NCBI GenBank assembly: GCA_003641425.1
Contig: QNAH01000122.1
Location: forward strand, 1-7,834
Length of the DNA stretch: 7,834 nt
DNA from: Candidatus Zixiibacteriota bacterium
Lineage (GTDB): Bacteria > Zixibacteria > MSB-5A5 > GN15 > PGXB01
Direction of reading: 5' to 3'
The position numbers and the translations under genes were made by a program. The notes beneath the pieces were generated by a model. The model saw only the letters and a program-made list of their open reading frames with translations, was not told the DNA's origin and did not search any database. Every line of letters begins with the position of its first letter. The first letter of the stretch is position 1. This document shows positions 1-6,118 of the stretch, one piece after another.

Positions 1-139
1 CCATCATGTTCAGCACGGTCGAAATCGGAACGTCTTCAAATTGTAATGAGACGATCGCGTCAAGATCAGGTGCGCCGGAATATGCGGATGCATATAAAAT
101 GATAAGGAATACGGCTAGGAATATAGTTCGTACTTTCAT
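1..139 (-). CDS. pilQ: PilQ/GspD-type secretin, N-terminal fragment cut by the left edge
   Basis: This gene starts with ATG at 139 and runs off the left edge, so only 46 codons are visible. They begin MKVRTIFLAVFLIILYASA, a typical Sec signal peptide: basic residues at 2 and 4, a hydrophobic core from about 5 to 16, and a likely cleavage after Ala-Ser-Ala at 19. The mature part contains VSLQFEDVPISTVLNMM, which resembles the first strand and helix of secretin N0/STN domains. Secretins form the outer-membrane pore for the pilus or secretion fibre. The start is supported by AAGGA six bases upstream and by a 4-base ATGA overlap with the pilP-like stop. Position after pilM-N-O-P is the canonical place of pilQ. 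The pore-forming domain lies outside the window, so the family call rests on these few residues and on context. Confidence 0.8.
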   Translation of the reverse strand, partial: MKVRTIFLAVFLIILYASAYSGAPDLDAIVSLQFEDVPISTVLNMM

Positions 140-579
140 GATCTGTCCTTTTCAATAGTCAGAGTGAACTGCAGACCCTCTTTATCGAGGGTCACAGTTT
201 CTTTATCGATCTGTACCACCCTGGCCCCGTTTATCATATCACCGCCCCGGACTATTTTTTTGTTGATGATTGCCGAGGGATTATTTTTGTTAAATAGAAT
301 TCCGCCGAGTCTCCAGGCGGGCCGGGTTTTTGTTGTGACCGGCCGGTATTCCTGTTGCCTGCCCCGGTAAAACGGGTCACGTCCCCAGTCAAGCGATTCG
401 TATTTTTGAATGTCGATATTTTTTGCGGGTGTCGATGAAACGACCGCATTTGCCCGGGCCACCGGGCGGGGGGTGTTCGACGCCGGTTTTTTGCTGTCCC
501 CTGTTATATTATACACGCCCCAGATGACGGCGAGGACGAACAGGACATAGATTATTTTCTGTCGGTTATTAGTATCCAT
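136..579 (-). CDS. pilP: PilP/GspC-like inner-membrane protein
   Basis: This 147-residue protein has a short cytoplasmic N-terminus, one membrane segment at about 9-25 (IIYVLFVLAVIWGVYNI) and a Pro/Ala/Ser-rich periplasmic linker at about 30-55. After the linker come WGRDPFYR at 65-72 and a small beta domain at about 88-142 with WRLGGILFNKNNPSAIIN and later GD, G and VTL elements. This is the pattern of PilP and of the GspC homology region, which contact the secretin N0 domain and tie it to PilN/PilO. It begins inside the end of pilO (11-base overlap) and its stop overlaps the secretin start. Canonical PilP is a lipoprotein. This protein has no cysteine, so it is held by a membrane helix as in GspC, but it is too short for a GspC PDZ domain. 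The family call is firm; whether it is nearer PilP or GspC is open. Confidence 0.85.
   Translation of the reverse strand: MDTNNRQKIIYVLFVLAVIWGVYNITGDSKKPASNTPRPVARANAVVSSTPAKNIDIQKYESLDWGRDPFYRGRQQEYRPVTTKTRPAWRLGGILFNKNNPSAIINKKIVRGGDMINGARVVQIDKETVTLDKEGLQFTLTIEKDRS
146..150 (-). promoter_or_regulatory. Ribosome binding site of the secretin gene
   Basis: On the coding strand AAGGA lies six bases before the ATG at 139. The surrounding AAAAGGACAG is the same as that before the upstream pilP-like gene, which supports both starts. Confidence 0.65.
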
Positions 580-1141
580 CAGCTGTCCTTTTTATGGTTC
601 CCAGAACGGCCCTGAAGCTGTAGCTGACATCGGAAAACGGCCGTTTTTCGACCGGGTTGGTTATGCGGCAGTGATTCAGGCCCCTGTAAAAATTCTGGTG
701 TTCTATAGCGGCGATAAATCTTCCGGCGCTGGAAAGTGTCCCGCGGAGTTTCAGGGTGATATCCAGCGTTCGTGGGGAATTTTCATCGGGTATCGTCTCG
801 TTGAGTTCCAGCAGTTCCTCAATAGAGGGGGAGATTTCCACCAGTTCAAGCCGGTTCAATTGTGCCTTATGAGCAAATTCATCAAAGAGTCTGATCAGGT
901 CTTTCCGCGAATACAGTTTGGAGATCAGCAGGTGTTTTTCACTCAGAAGTTCCTGCTGTATCCGGTAGTAATCAGGTATTTCGAGCATGATTCTTCTGAG
1001 CTCATTCAGTTTACCCGCAGAATCTGCAATTTCGGCCGTCAGTATCCGTTTTTTATGAAACTCCGGCGCCGCCAGCAGGAAGAACCATGCCGCCGTGATG
1101 GCAATGAAGGTTATAGCCGCTATGATATATCTTTGTTTCAT
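569..1141 (-). CDS. pilO: PilO-like pilus assembly protein
   Basis: This 190-residue bitopic inner-membrane protein has a short basic N-terminus (MKQR), a membrane helix at about 5-24, a charged helical stretch at about 28-75 likely to be a coiled coil, and a C-terminal alpha/beta domain at about 85-185. The segment RTLDITLKLRGTLSSAGRFI (124-143) matches the PilO pattern of a beta strand, then G, then a helix that begins the second half of the ferredoxin-like fold. The same fold occurs in GspM. PilO pairs with PilN and helps connect the cytoplasmic motor ring to the PilP-secretin complex. Its ATG overlaps the stop of the preceding fusion gene as ATGA (1138-1141), implying translational coupling, and its 3' end overlaps the pilP-like gene. 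PilO sequences diverge fast, so the assignment leans on size, topology and gene order as well as on sequence. Confidence 0.87.
   Translation of the reverse strand: MKQRYIIAAITFIAITAAWFFLLAAPEFHKKRILTAEIADSAGKLNELRRIMLEIPDYYRIQQELLSEKHLLISKLYSRKDLIRLFDEFAHKAQLNRLELVEISPSIEELLELNETIPDENSPRTLDITLKLRGTLSSAGRFIAAIEHQNFYRGLNHCRITNPVEKRPFSDVSYSFRAVLGTIKRTADGY
586..590 (-). promoter_or_regulatory. Ribosome binding site of the pilP-like gene
   Basis: On the coding strand AAGGA precedes the ATG at 579 by six bases. It lies within the last codons of pilO and supports the start that gives the 11-base overlap. Confidence 0.6.
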
Positions 1142-2742
1142 ATAACAGCATCCATTCCAATTTGAAAGTCGATAACGAATCCGTCATTGTGCGTCATTTT
1201 ATTATGCCGGTCAAGTTTGACATTGTTAAAAAACGGAGAATCCTGCAGACGGGCTATAAATTCGGCCAGGATGATCTCGGGAGGCGGATCCGATGAAATC
1301 GCATGGCCGGTCATTCGAATATTAACTTTATTTTCTTCGACCTGCAGATCATACAGGTCCAGCTTGATTTTCTCCGGGGCAAGCAGGGACAGTTCCTTGA
1401 GATTGAGGTTGAGGGCGGTTGGTTTCTGATTGAGTTTTTCCAGGACCATGCGATCCGCCGCCATCTGGGTTTTGATGGCGTTGTACATCGAGTATGTCGG
1501 CGAGCTGCGGAACATCTCGGTCTGTGTGCGGGCGGCATCCAGTCGGATATCATTTACGTAATTTTCGTATTTGAGAATTCCCCAGAAACCTGACAGGACG
1601 GTGATCAGGGTCAGAAAGGCCGGCACGGCAGACCGTATAAATGCTTTTGCTTTTCTTTTTTCTTTTTGTTCGGGCGGGAGAAAATCGATCAGTTCCGGGT
1701 TATAAACCGCCAGGGCAACCGTGCTCAATGATACCGGGATCTGGTTGACAAAGGCCTCTATCTCCGGTTCCATCTTCAGCCACCTGTCGGTGGGAAATCT
1801 TTTAAATTTAATGCCGAAGCGGCCGGTCAGGTTATCTATCAGTTCATCGGAATAAGAGAGGTCGCCGTATACGAAAACAGTATCGGTGGTGGTATTGGAA
1901 AATTGCCCGATATAGTAGTCAATCGAATGCTGTATCTCGTTGACCAGCATTTCGGTGAAATATTCATATTTCAGGATACTGTCTGTTCCGGAGGAGAGTG
2001 TTTCCGAGCCGACCGAGCTGATATGGGTAAATTCCAACTTCGTACCACGATAAAAACTAATTTCAGAACTGTTCTTCTTTATATTAATCAGGGCATAGGT
2101 CTGCGTATGGTCGAAATTATCGACATATGGAAGCATATTCCCGATAGCTTCCAATTCATGATGGATGCTTCCGATTTTTATATTCAGCGAATCGAACATT
2201 TCCAGTCGGTTACCGACATCACTTTTCAGGACGGCTATCAACGATGCGGAGATGGTGTCCCGCTCGTCGCTCCTGAAATTTTCATTGATACGATAGCCGT
2301 AATATGCCTTATCGAGACCGAAGGGGATACGTTTGCCGCCTTCCCAGTATATTGCCTCGGCAAGTTCCCGCCCGTTCATACGGGGGAGGGATATGATCCT
2401 GAAGGCGGTTTTGGGGCCGCCGACACCGAGTATAAAGTGTGTCGATTTTGTATCGTATTTCCCGGTATACTCTTTTATTTTATTAATAATATATTCATGC
2501 CTTTTTTCGTCTTTCAATGATCTGGGTATATATATTTTCGATACATGGACCAATTTTGAGCCGAATATGGTCTGCCGGGTAACGGCAAACTGTAGAGAAT
2601 TATCATCGATATAAACCGCGATTGTCCGGCCGATACGTCGACGGGCAATTATTTTAATCGAGTCCGGAAGCAGTTTGAATCGCCCCGGTTTTTCGGGCCG
2701 GGATTCAATCTTGTCTTTTTTATTAAACAACGCTGTCTTCAT
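1138..2742 (-). CDS. pilM: PilM-PilN fusion protein (GspL-like architecture)
   Basis: At 534 residues this is far longer than PilM (about 350), because a PilN unit follows in frame. Residues 1-38 are a basic extension. Residues 40-348 are an actin-like PilM domain, with IAVYIDDNSLQFAV at 41-54 in the first phosphate-loop position and a second-loop equivalent at about 217-250. ELIDFLPPEQKEKRKAK (350-366) resembles the N-terminal INLLP-plus-basic motif by which PilN binds PilM. Then come one membrane helix (about 372-391), a helical stretch (392-440) and a ferredoxin-like PilN domain (about 445-534) with VNIRMTGHAIS and a final strand FVIDFQIGM. No ATG or GTG lies near the junction that could start a separate pilN. 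The product would be a bitopic protein placing a cytoplasmic PilM ring under a periplasmic PilN-PilO complex. The nucleotide-binding signatures look degenerate. The start lies 17 bases after the upstream stop and lacks a good ribosome binding site. Confidence 0.88.
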   Translation of the reverse strand: MKTALFNKKDKIESRPEKPGRFKLLPDSIKIIARRRIGRTIAVYIDDNSLQFAVTRQTIFGSKLVHVSKIYIPRSLKDEKRHEYIINKIKEYTGKYDTKSTHFILGVGGPKTAFRIISLPRMNGRELAEAIYWEGGKRIPFGLDKAYYGYRINENFRSDERDTISASLIAVLKSDVGNRLEMFDSLNIKIGSIHHELEAIGNMLPYVDNFDHTQTYALINIKKNSSEISFYRGTKLEFTHISSVGSETLSSGTDSILKYEYFTEMLVNEIQHSIDYYIGQFSNTTTDTVFVYGDLSYSDELIDNLTGRFGIKFKRFPTDRWLKMEPEIEAFVNQIPVSLSTVALAVYNPELIDFLPPEQKEKRKAKAFIRSAVPAFLTLITVLSGFWGILKYENYVNDIRLDAARTQTEMFRSSPTYSMYNAIKTQMAADRMVLEKLNQKPTALNLNLKELSLLAPEKIKLDLYDLQVEENKVNIRMTGHAISSDPPPEIILAEFIARLQDSPFFNNVKLDRHNKMTHNDGFVIDFQIGMDAVI

Positions 2743-2759
2743 AATTGCCGTTATCCCAT

Positions 2760-3893
2760 TTATATCGAAAAGGTGATTGATGAGCCGTCGCTGAAGGTCA
2801 CCGTAAATGTCGTCCCCGACATGTCGGCATTGGAGCCTCCTCCGCTCTGTGAAGTGTTGAAATTCTGCATCTTTATCGTCACCGTCGCGCCATCTCCAAT
2901 GGATTTACCGGTGCTGAAACCGGCCGTGTCGCCCGATCCGTAACGGGGATTGGTCTGATTGGCCACGCTTGCATTATTCCATCGCACTCTTTCATAATAA
3001 GCATCGGGAGAATGCGTATATTCGGCTTTGAGCCAATCGATAGTAATGCTTGAGCCGGTGTTGTTGGTGATATCGAATTCAACATCACTACCGCCGCCGG
3101 TTGTTGTTGCGGAACCGGAAACATACTCGACACCGCTTCCAGATGAACCTCCGCTTTCGGCCCAGAGAGAATATCCGAATCTGATATTGTTGACCACGTG
3201 CGACCGCGGGGGAACAGTCACATAAGAAATTACCGTATCATTTGTGGTCGTGTAAACGGCGGTAACGGTATGATTGCCGATTGGCAGACCGGTCAGGGCA
3301 TAATTACCGCCTGCGGCAGGGTTAACTGTGGTACCGGTGGTGGAACCGGCGCCATCCGGATAGTCAATGCTTATTTCCACTTCACTGTAATGCGTTCCCG
3401 GCGGAATACTGCCGGCATCCAGCACAACGCCGCGGATGGAGTTGGATGTCAGGTCGGCAGCGTCGGAAGCCAGCCTTTTGGTAATATTACTTCCCGATCC
3501 GGTGGAAGTAATAGTTAATCCGGCGCTGTATTGATAGTCCACGCCCCAGGCATCCTTTTTATAATCATCCGATGATTCGACAAAATTATTGCTGATATAT
3601 GGTCCGTTCCAGGTAGTATAACCTCCCGGCGCAGAGACCAGGGCATCGAGATTGGCCGGCAACGAACCGACATCGCCGACATAGCCGAAATCGATCCTGT
3701 TGCCGTTGTTGAGCAGATCGGGATTGCCCACGATGGCATCGGCCAGGGCCTGCATCTCCTTGCGTGTCGATTCGATCCGGCCGGTTTCAATAGCCGAATC
3801 CATCGACTTCATAGCCACACCACTGATAATACCGATAATTATTATCACCATTACCAGCTCGATGAGTGTCATCCCTTTTTCCGAACGAATCAT
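2760..3893 (-). CDS. Large modular type IV pilin/pseudopilin with C-terminal beta domains
   Basis: This 377-residue prepilin has a 7-residue leader, cleavage at G7|M8 and the class III signature KGMTLIEL with Glu at mature +5, then a hydrophobic helix to about residue 27. Residues about 45-147 form a GspG-like head with AIVGNP, GDVGSLPANLDALV, WNGPYI (95-100) and KDAWGVDYQY (113-122). Two additions follow. Residues about 151-240 look like a carboxypeptidase-regulatory or transthyretin-like Ig module (SIRGVVLDAG, then YALTGLPIGNHTVTAVYT). Residues about 245-377 are a Gly/Ser/Thr-rich beta domain with NNTGSSITIDWLKAEY and an end VTFSDGSSITFSI. No cysteine is present. An AGGA seven bases before the ATG supports the start, nine bases after the previous stop. 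Its size and late place among the pilins suggest a rare priming or tip subunit, perhaps an adhesin; that role is inferred. I do not recognise a named family for the last domain. Confidence 0.85.
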   Translation of the reverse strand: MIRSEKGMTLIELVMVIIIIGIISGVAMKSMDSAIETGRIESTRKEMQALADAIVGNPDLLNNGNRIDFGYVGDVGSLPANLDALVSAPGGYTTWNGPYISNNFVESSDDYKKDAWGVDYQYSAGLTITSTGSGSNITKRLASDAADLTSNSIRGVVLDAGSIPPGTHYSEVEISIDYPDGAGSTTGTTVNPAAGGNYALTGLPIGNHTVTAVYTTTNDTVISYVTVPPRSHVVNNIRFGYSLWAESGGSSGSGVEYVSGSATTTGGGSDVEFDITNNTGSSITIDWLKAEYTHSPDAYYERVRWNNASVANQTNPRYGSGDTAGFSTGKSIGDGATVTIKMQNFNTSQSGGGSNADMSGTTFTVTFSDGSSITFSI

Positions 3894-3902
3894 AGCACCA
3901 TC

Positions 3903-4376
3903 CTAAAATGTCAAAACAATATCGGGGTCCGCACCGGTACAGGTCAGGGTCCGCGCGACCGGGTCGTAAGCGTAGGCGCTGTCCCAGGCATCACGCAGAT
4001 ATTTACTTTCCGTGCTATCCAGGTACGGACCGTTCCAGCCGATGCGGCTGAATTTATCATAGGCGGCGACTGAATCCGGTTTGCGAACCAGATCGATCAG
4101 ATTTGACGGTGCAAACCCGACATCACCTTCGAAGCCGCGATCGACATATTGCCCCCCTGAAACGATAGCGGGATTACCGACAATTGCTTCTTTAATCCTT
4201 CGCATCTCTTCCCGAGAGACATTGATCCTGGAATTTTCGGATAATGAGCCGAAACGGGGGATTGCCACGGCGGCCACAATCCCCAGGATCACGATAATAA
4301 TGACCAACTCGATAAGTGTGAAGCCCTTGTTATTTTTCGGCTTTCGATAATCCCTGTTCGAGACTGAATAATCCAT
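3903..4376 (-). CDS. GspG-like type IV pilin/pseudopilin
   Basis: This 157-residue prepilin has an 18-residue basic leader, cleavage at G18|F19, FTLIEL with Glu at mature +5, and the hydrophobic helix VIIIVILGIVAAVAIPRF. The head carries EAIVGNP, GFEGDVGFAPSNLIDLV, WNGPYLD (114-120) and RDAWDSAYAYD (128-138). This corresponds to the GspG layout in which a W-GPYL turn is followed by D-PWG-Y-Y. Here the PWG is changed to AWD, so the metal-binding loop of true GspG may not be conserved. The same set of motifs recurs in the next, larger pilin gene, indicating a duplication. There is only one cysteine (146), so no disulfide-bonded D-region. The ATG lies five bases after the preceding pilin stop without a clear ribosome binding site, so translation is probably coupled. 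It may be a minor pilin or a second fibre component. Confidence 0.88.
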   Translation of the reverse strand: MDYSVSNRDYRKPKNNKGFTLIELVIIIVILGIVAAVAIPRFGSLSENSRINVSREEMRRIKEAIVGNPAIVSGGQYVDRGFEGDVGFAPSNLIDLVRKPDSVAAYDKFSRIGWNGPYLDSTESKYLRDAWDSAYAYDPVARTLTCTGADPDIVLTF

Positions 4377-4381
4377 TCGGA

Positions 4382-4819
4382 TTACCAGTTGTTTTCACCG
4401 GCTGAATTGGTATTCGGCCAGATTTCTCCAGTAGCGGGATTAAATGCCCAACCACCGCGCCCACCGCTGACATTACCTTTACCAAGAGCGGTTCCGTCGA
4501 TAATACTGTCCGGCGCAAGCCCATCGTCCTGATACGGATTTTTCGGGATTGCCTGCTCCATGACCTGACCGATCATATTAAGAGTATCCACTGAGGGCCA
4601 GGTGGCGGTACCGGTAGTAACAGCCTTATTGGCATACCAGATCGAAATACCTGATCTAAGCGCTCCCAGGGCGCCCCGGGCCGAGGCTTCGCGAGCTTCA
4701 GATGAAATATCTGAATACTTGGGAATGGCGACAGCGGCCAGAATTCCAAGAATTACAATGATTATCACCAATTCGATCAAGGTGAAACCGCGATGATTTG
4801 AGATTCTGTTAAAAGCCAT
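4382..4819 (-). CDS. Type IV pilin, likely the major pilin
   Basis: This 145-residue prepilin has an 11-residue leader, the processing site RG|FTLIEL with Glu at mature +5, and the conserved helix VIIIVILGILAAVAIPKYSDI, the most canonical of the three pilins here. After the N-terminal helix comes a compact head ending in GGWAFNPATGEIWPNT (122-137), a C-terminal pattern common in small bacterial pilins with a W-x-Y/F-x-PATG-I turn. There are no cysteines. It is first of the pilins in transcription order. It is also the only gene preceded by an appreciable untranslated gap and by a perfect AAGGAG ribosome binding site. Both are expected for the most abundant subunit. The alternative is that all three are minor pilins and the major pilin is encoded elsewhere. 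Confidence 0.9.
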   Translation of the reverse strand: MAFNRISNHRGFTLIELVIIIVILGILAAVAIPKYSDISSEAREASARGALGALRSGISIWYANKAVTTGTATWPSVDTLNMIGQVMEQAIPKNPYQDDGLAPDSIIDGTALGKGNVSGGRGGWAFNPATGEIWPNTNSAGENNW

Positions 4820-4824
4820 AACTA

Positions 4825-4830
4825 CTCCTT
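4825..4830 (-). promoter_or_regulatory. Strong ribosome binding site of the first pilin
   Basis: On the coding strand AAGGAG lies five bases before the ATG at 4819. It is the best ribosome binding site in the window and fixes the pilin start. It fits high expression relative to the neighbouring genes. Confidence 0.75.
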
Positions 4831-4838
4831 AAGATGTT

Positions 4839-4868
4839 TAATTTTGGTGTTGCCAGGAACCATAATTA
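4839..4868 (-). other. Imperfect inverted repeat (possible mRNA hairpin) before the first pilin
   Basis: Bases 4839-4848 pair with 4859-4868: nine pairs with one T-T mismatch (4844/4863) around a 10-base loop. On the coding strand the arms read TAATTATGGT and ACCAAAATTA. No T-run follows the 3' arm, so this is not a standard intrinsic terminator. It sits in the only gap between genes, just upstream of the strong ribosome binding site. A role in mRNA processing, stability or as a binding site is possible but unproven. The AT-rich arms mean chance cannot be excluded. Confidence 0.4.
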
Positions 4869-4903
4869 TTTTATCGGAATAATCGTTTTTTTCTTTATTC
4901 TGC

Positions 4904-6118
4904 CTAACCTCGGAAAACCTGGATTAAGTTCCACATTGGCAAGAAGATAGCCAGGGCAACGATAAGGACGAAAATACCCAGAACAACGGTTAAAATCGGC
5001 TCCAGAAGTGAGGTCAGATGACGCGATTTATAGTCAACTTCTTTGCTGAAATGGGCGGCCGTTTCCCCAAGCATCGTTTCCATAGAACCGCTTTCCATCC
5101 CCACCTGCATCATCCGAATGGCCATTTCGGGGAAAAACTCGAGTTCATCGATAAGACTGGTCAATTCGCGACCCTCCCGAAATGATTCCTCCATAAGTTC
5201 GATTTCCTTTTTCAGCTGGGCGTTTTTTATGACCCCGGCCAGCATCTCCAGCGATCGTACGACCGGAATCCCGCTATCGAGTAAAATCTGAAATATGTAG
5301 GCAAAGCGTGCGATATTGCCTTTTATGATAAGATCACCGAAAATCGGGAGTAAGAGTAAACGCCTGTCGAAAAACAGCCTGCCCGAGGGGGTCGAATAGA
5401 TTTTTTTGAGGATAAATCCGAGGACAATAACCGCGGCGATTATAGGAATCCAGTATCCGGTGACAAATTGATTTACCCAGATAAGCAATTTTGTCGGCAG
5501 GGGTAGGGCAGCGCCCATTTTTGAGTAGAACTGTATAAAACGCGGGATGACAAAAGTGATGATAACGATGAAAGCGCCAACAATTGCGGCCACGACTACA
5601 AGCGGGTATCTGGTCGAGGATTTTATCTGCCGATTGAGTTCCATATCGCGTTCAAGCATGGAAGCCAGAGAGTCAAGGATCGTATCCAGTTTTCCCGTAA
5701 TCTCGCCGGCGGCAACAGTGGCGCTGTAGATACTTGGAAATATTCTCGGAAATTCATTCATCGAATCCGACAGCGACCGCCCGGCCTGAACACGGTCACG
5801 GATTTTCTTTATTACCGCGTTGAAATATCCGGCGGATTCTCCCACTTTGATCATAGCCAGGGCATTTAAAATGGGTATTCCGGCGTGAAACAGAGTCGAA
5901 AGGCTTCGCGTGAAGATGATAAGATCTTCATACATCCTGTTTTTCAAAAAACCGAACAGTCCCGGACGATCATCCGATTTTTGAGCCTGAATACCGGTCG
6001 GGATAAGTTGTTGTTCGGAGAGAATAGCCGCCACCCTTTTAACATCTTCGGCCTGGATAACGCCGGTGCGCAGTTCGCCGTCGGCAGTCCGTGCTTTATA
6101 TGAAAATATTTTAGACAT
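4904..6118 (-). CDS. pilC: PilC/GspF inner-membrane platform protein
   Basis: At 404 residues this has the standard length of the family. It contains two repeated T2SSF domains. The first, about 66-192, includes LSTLFHAGIPILNAL and AAGEITGKLDTIL and ends in a membrane helix at about 172-192. The second, about 269-394, includes FQILLDSGIPVVRSLEML and GMESGSMETML and ends in a helix at about 372-394. A central helix lies at about 222-238. The N-terminus MSKIFSYKARTADGELRTG is the usual start of the family. The protein sits in the inner membrane at the centre of the ATPase ring and is thought to rotate or move to add or remove pilins. Its start overlaps the ATPase gene by eight bases (ATGTCTAA), a coupled arrangement, and an 84-base gap follows it. 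Confidence 0.97.
   Translation of the reverse strand: MSKIFSYKARTADGELRTGVIQAEDVKRVAAILSEQQLIPTGIQAQKSDDRPGLFGFLKNRMYEDLIIFTRSLSTLFHAGIPILNALAMIKVGESAGYFNAVIKKIRDRVQAGRSLSDSMNEFPRIFPSIYSATVAAGEITGKLDTILDSLASMLERDMELNRQIKSSTRYPLVVVAAIVGAFIVIITFVIPRFIQFYSKMGAALPLPTKLLIWVNQFVTGYWIPIIAAVIVLGFILKKIYSTPSGRLFFDRRLLLLPIFGDLIIKGNIARFAYIFQILLDSGIPVVRSLEMLAGVIKNAQLKKEIELMEESFREGRELTSLIDELEFFPEMAIRMMQVGMESGSMETMLGETAAHFSKEVDYKSRHLTSLLEPILTVVLGIFVLIVALAIFLPMWNLIQVFRG

Noticed and set aside
671..1165. Plus-strand open frame of 164 codons
   Set aside because: It is antisense to pilO, with no family resemblance and a composition expected from the reverse of a real gene.
1650..1720. The PilM-PilN fusion as a frameshift artefact
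   Set aside because: The frame is continuous with good coding sense on both sides. No ATG or GTG lies near the junction, and only one TTG about ten codons upstream could serve, so a separate pilN start is unlikely.
1903..2520. Plus-strand open frame of 205 codons
   Set aside because: It lies antisense within the PilM-PilN gene, has no recognisable domain or ribosome binding site, and the minus-strand frame is well supported.
2763..3443. Pilin extension as recently acquired foreign DNA
   Set aside because: I see no repeats, mobile-element remnants or obvious change in base composition at its borders.
3870..3872. Methionine at the first mature position of the large pilin as a defect
   Set aside because: GMTLIE processing sites are common among working minor pilins, and the essential Gly at -1 and Glu at +5 are present.
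4839..4868. Rho-independent terminator after the platform gene
   Set aside because: The stem is AT-rich with a mismatch, and the 3' arm is followed by AAAC rather than a T-run on the coding strand.
4835..4903. Sigma-54 or sigma-70 promoter before the first pilin
   Set aside because: A TGGCA is present but no TTGC element sits at the right spacing. TAAAAT could be a -10 box but has no acceptable -35 partner. The evidence is too weak to call.
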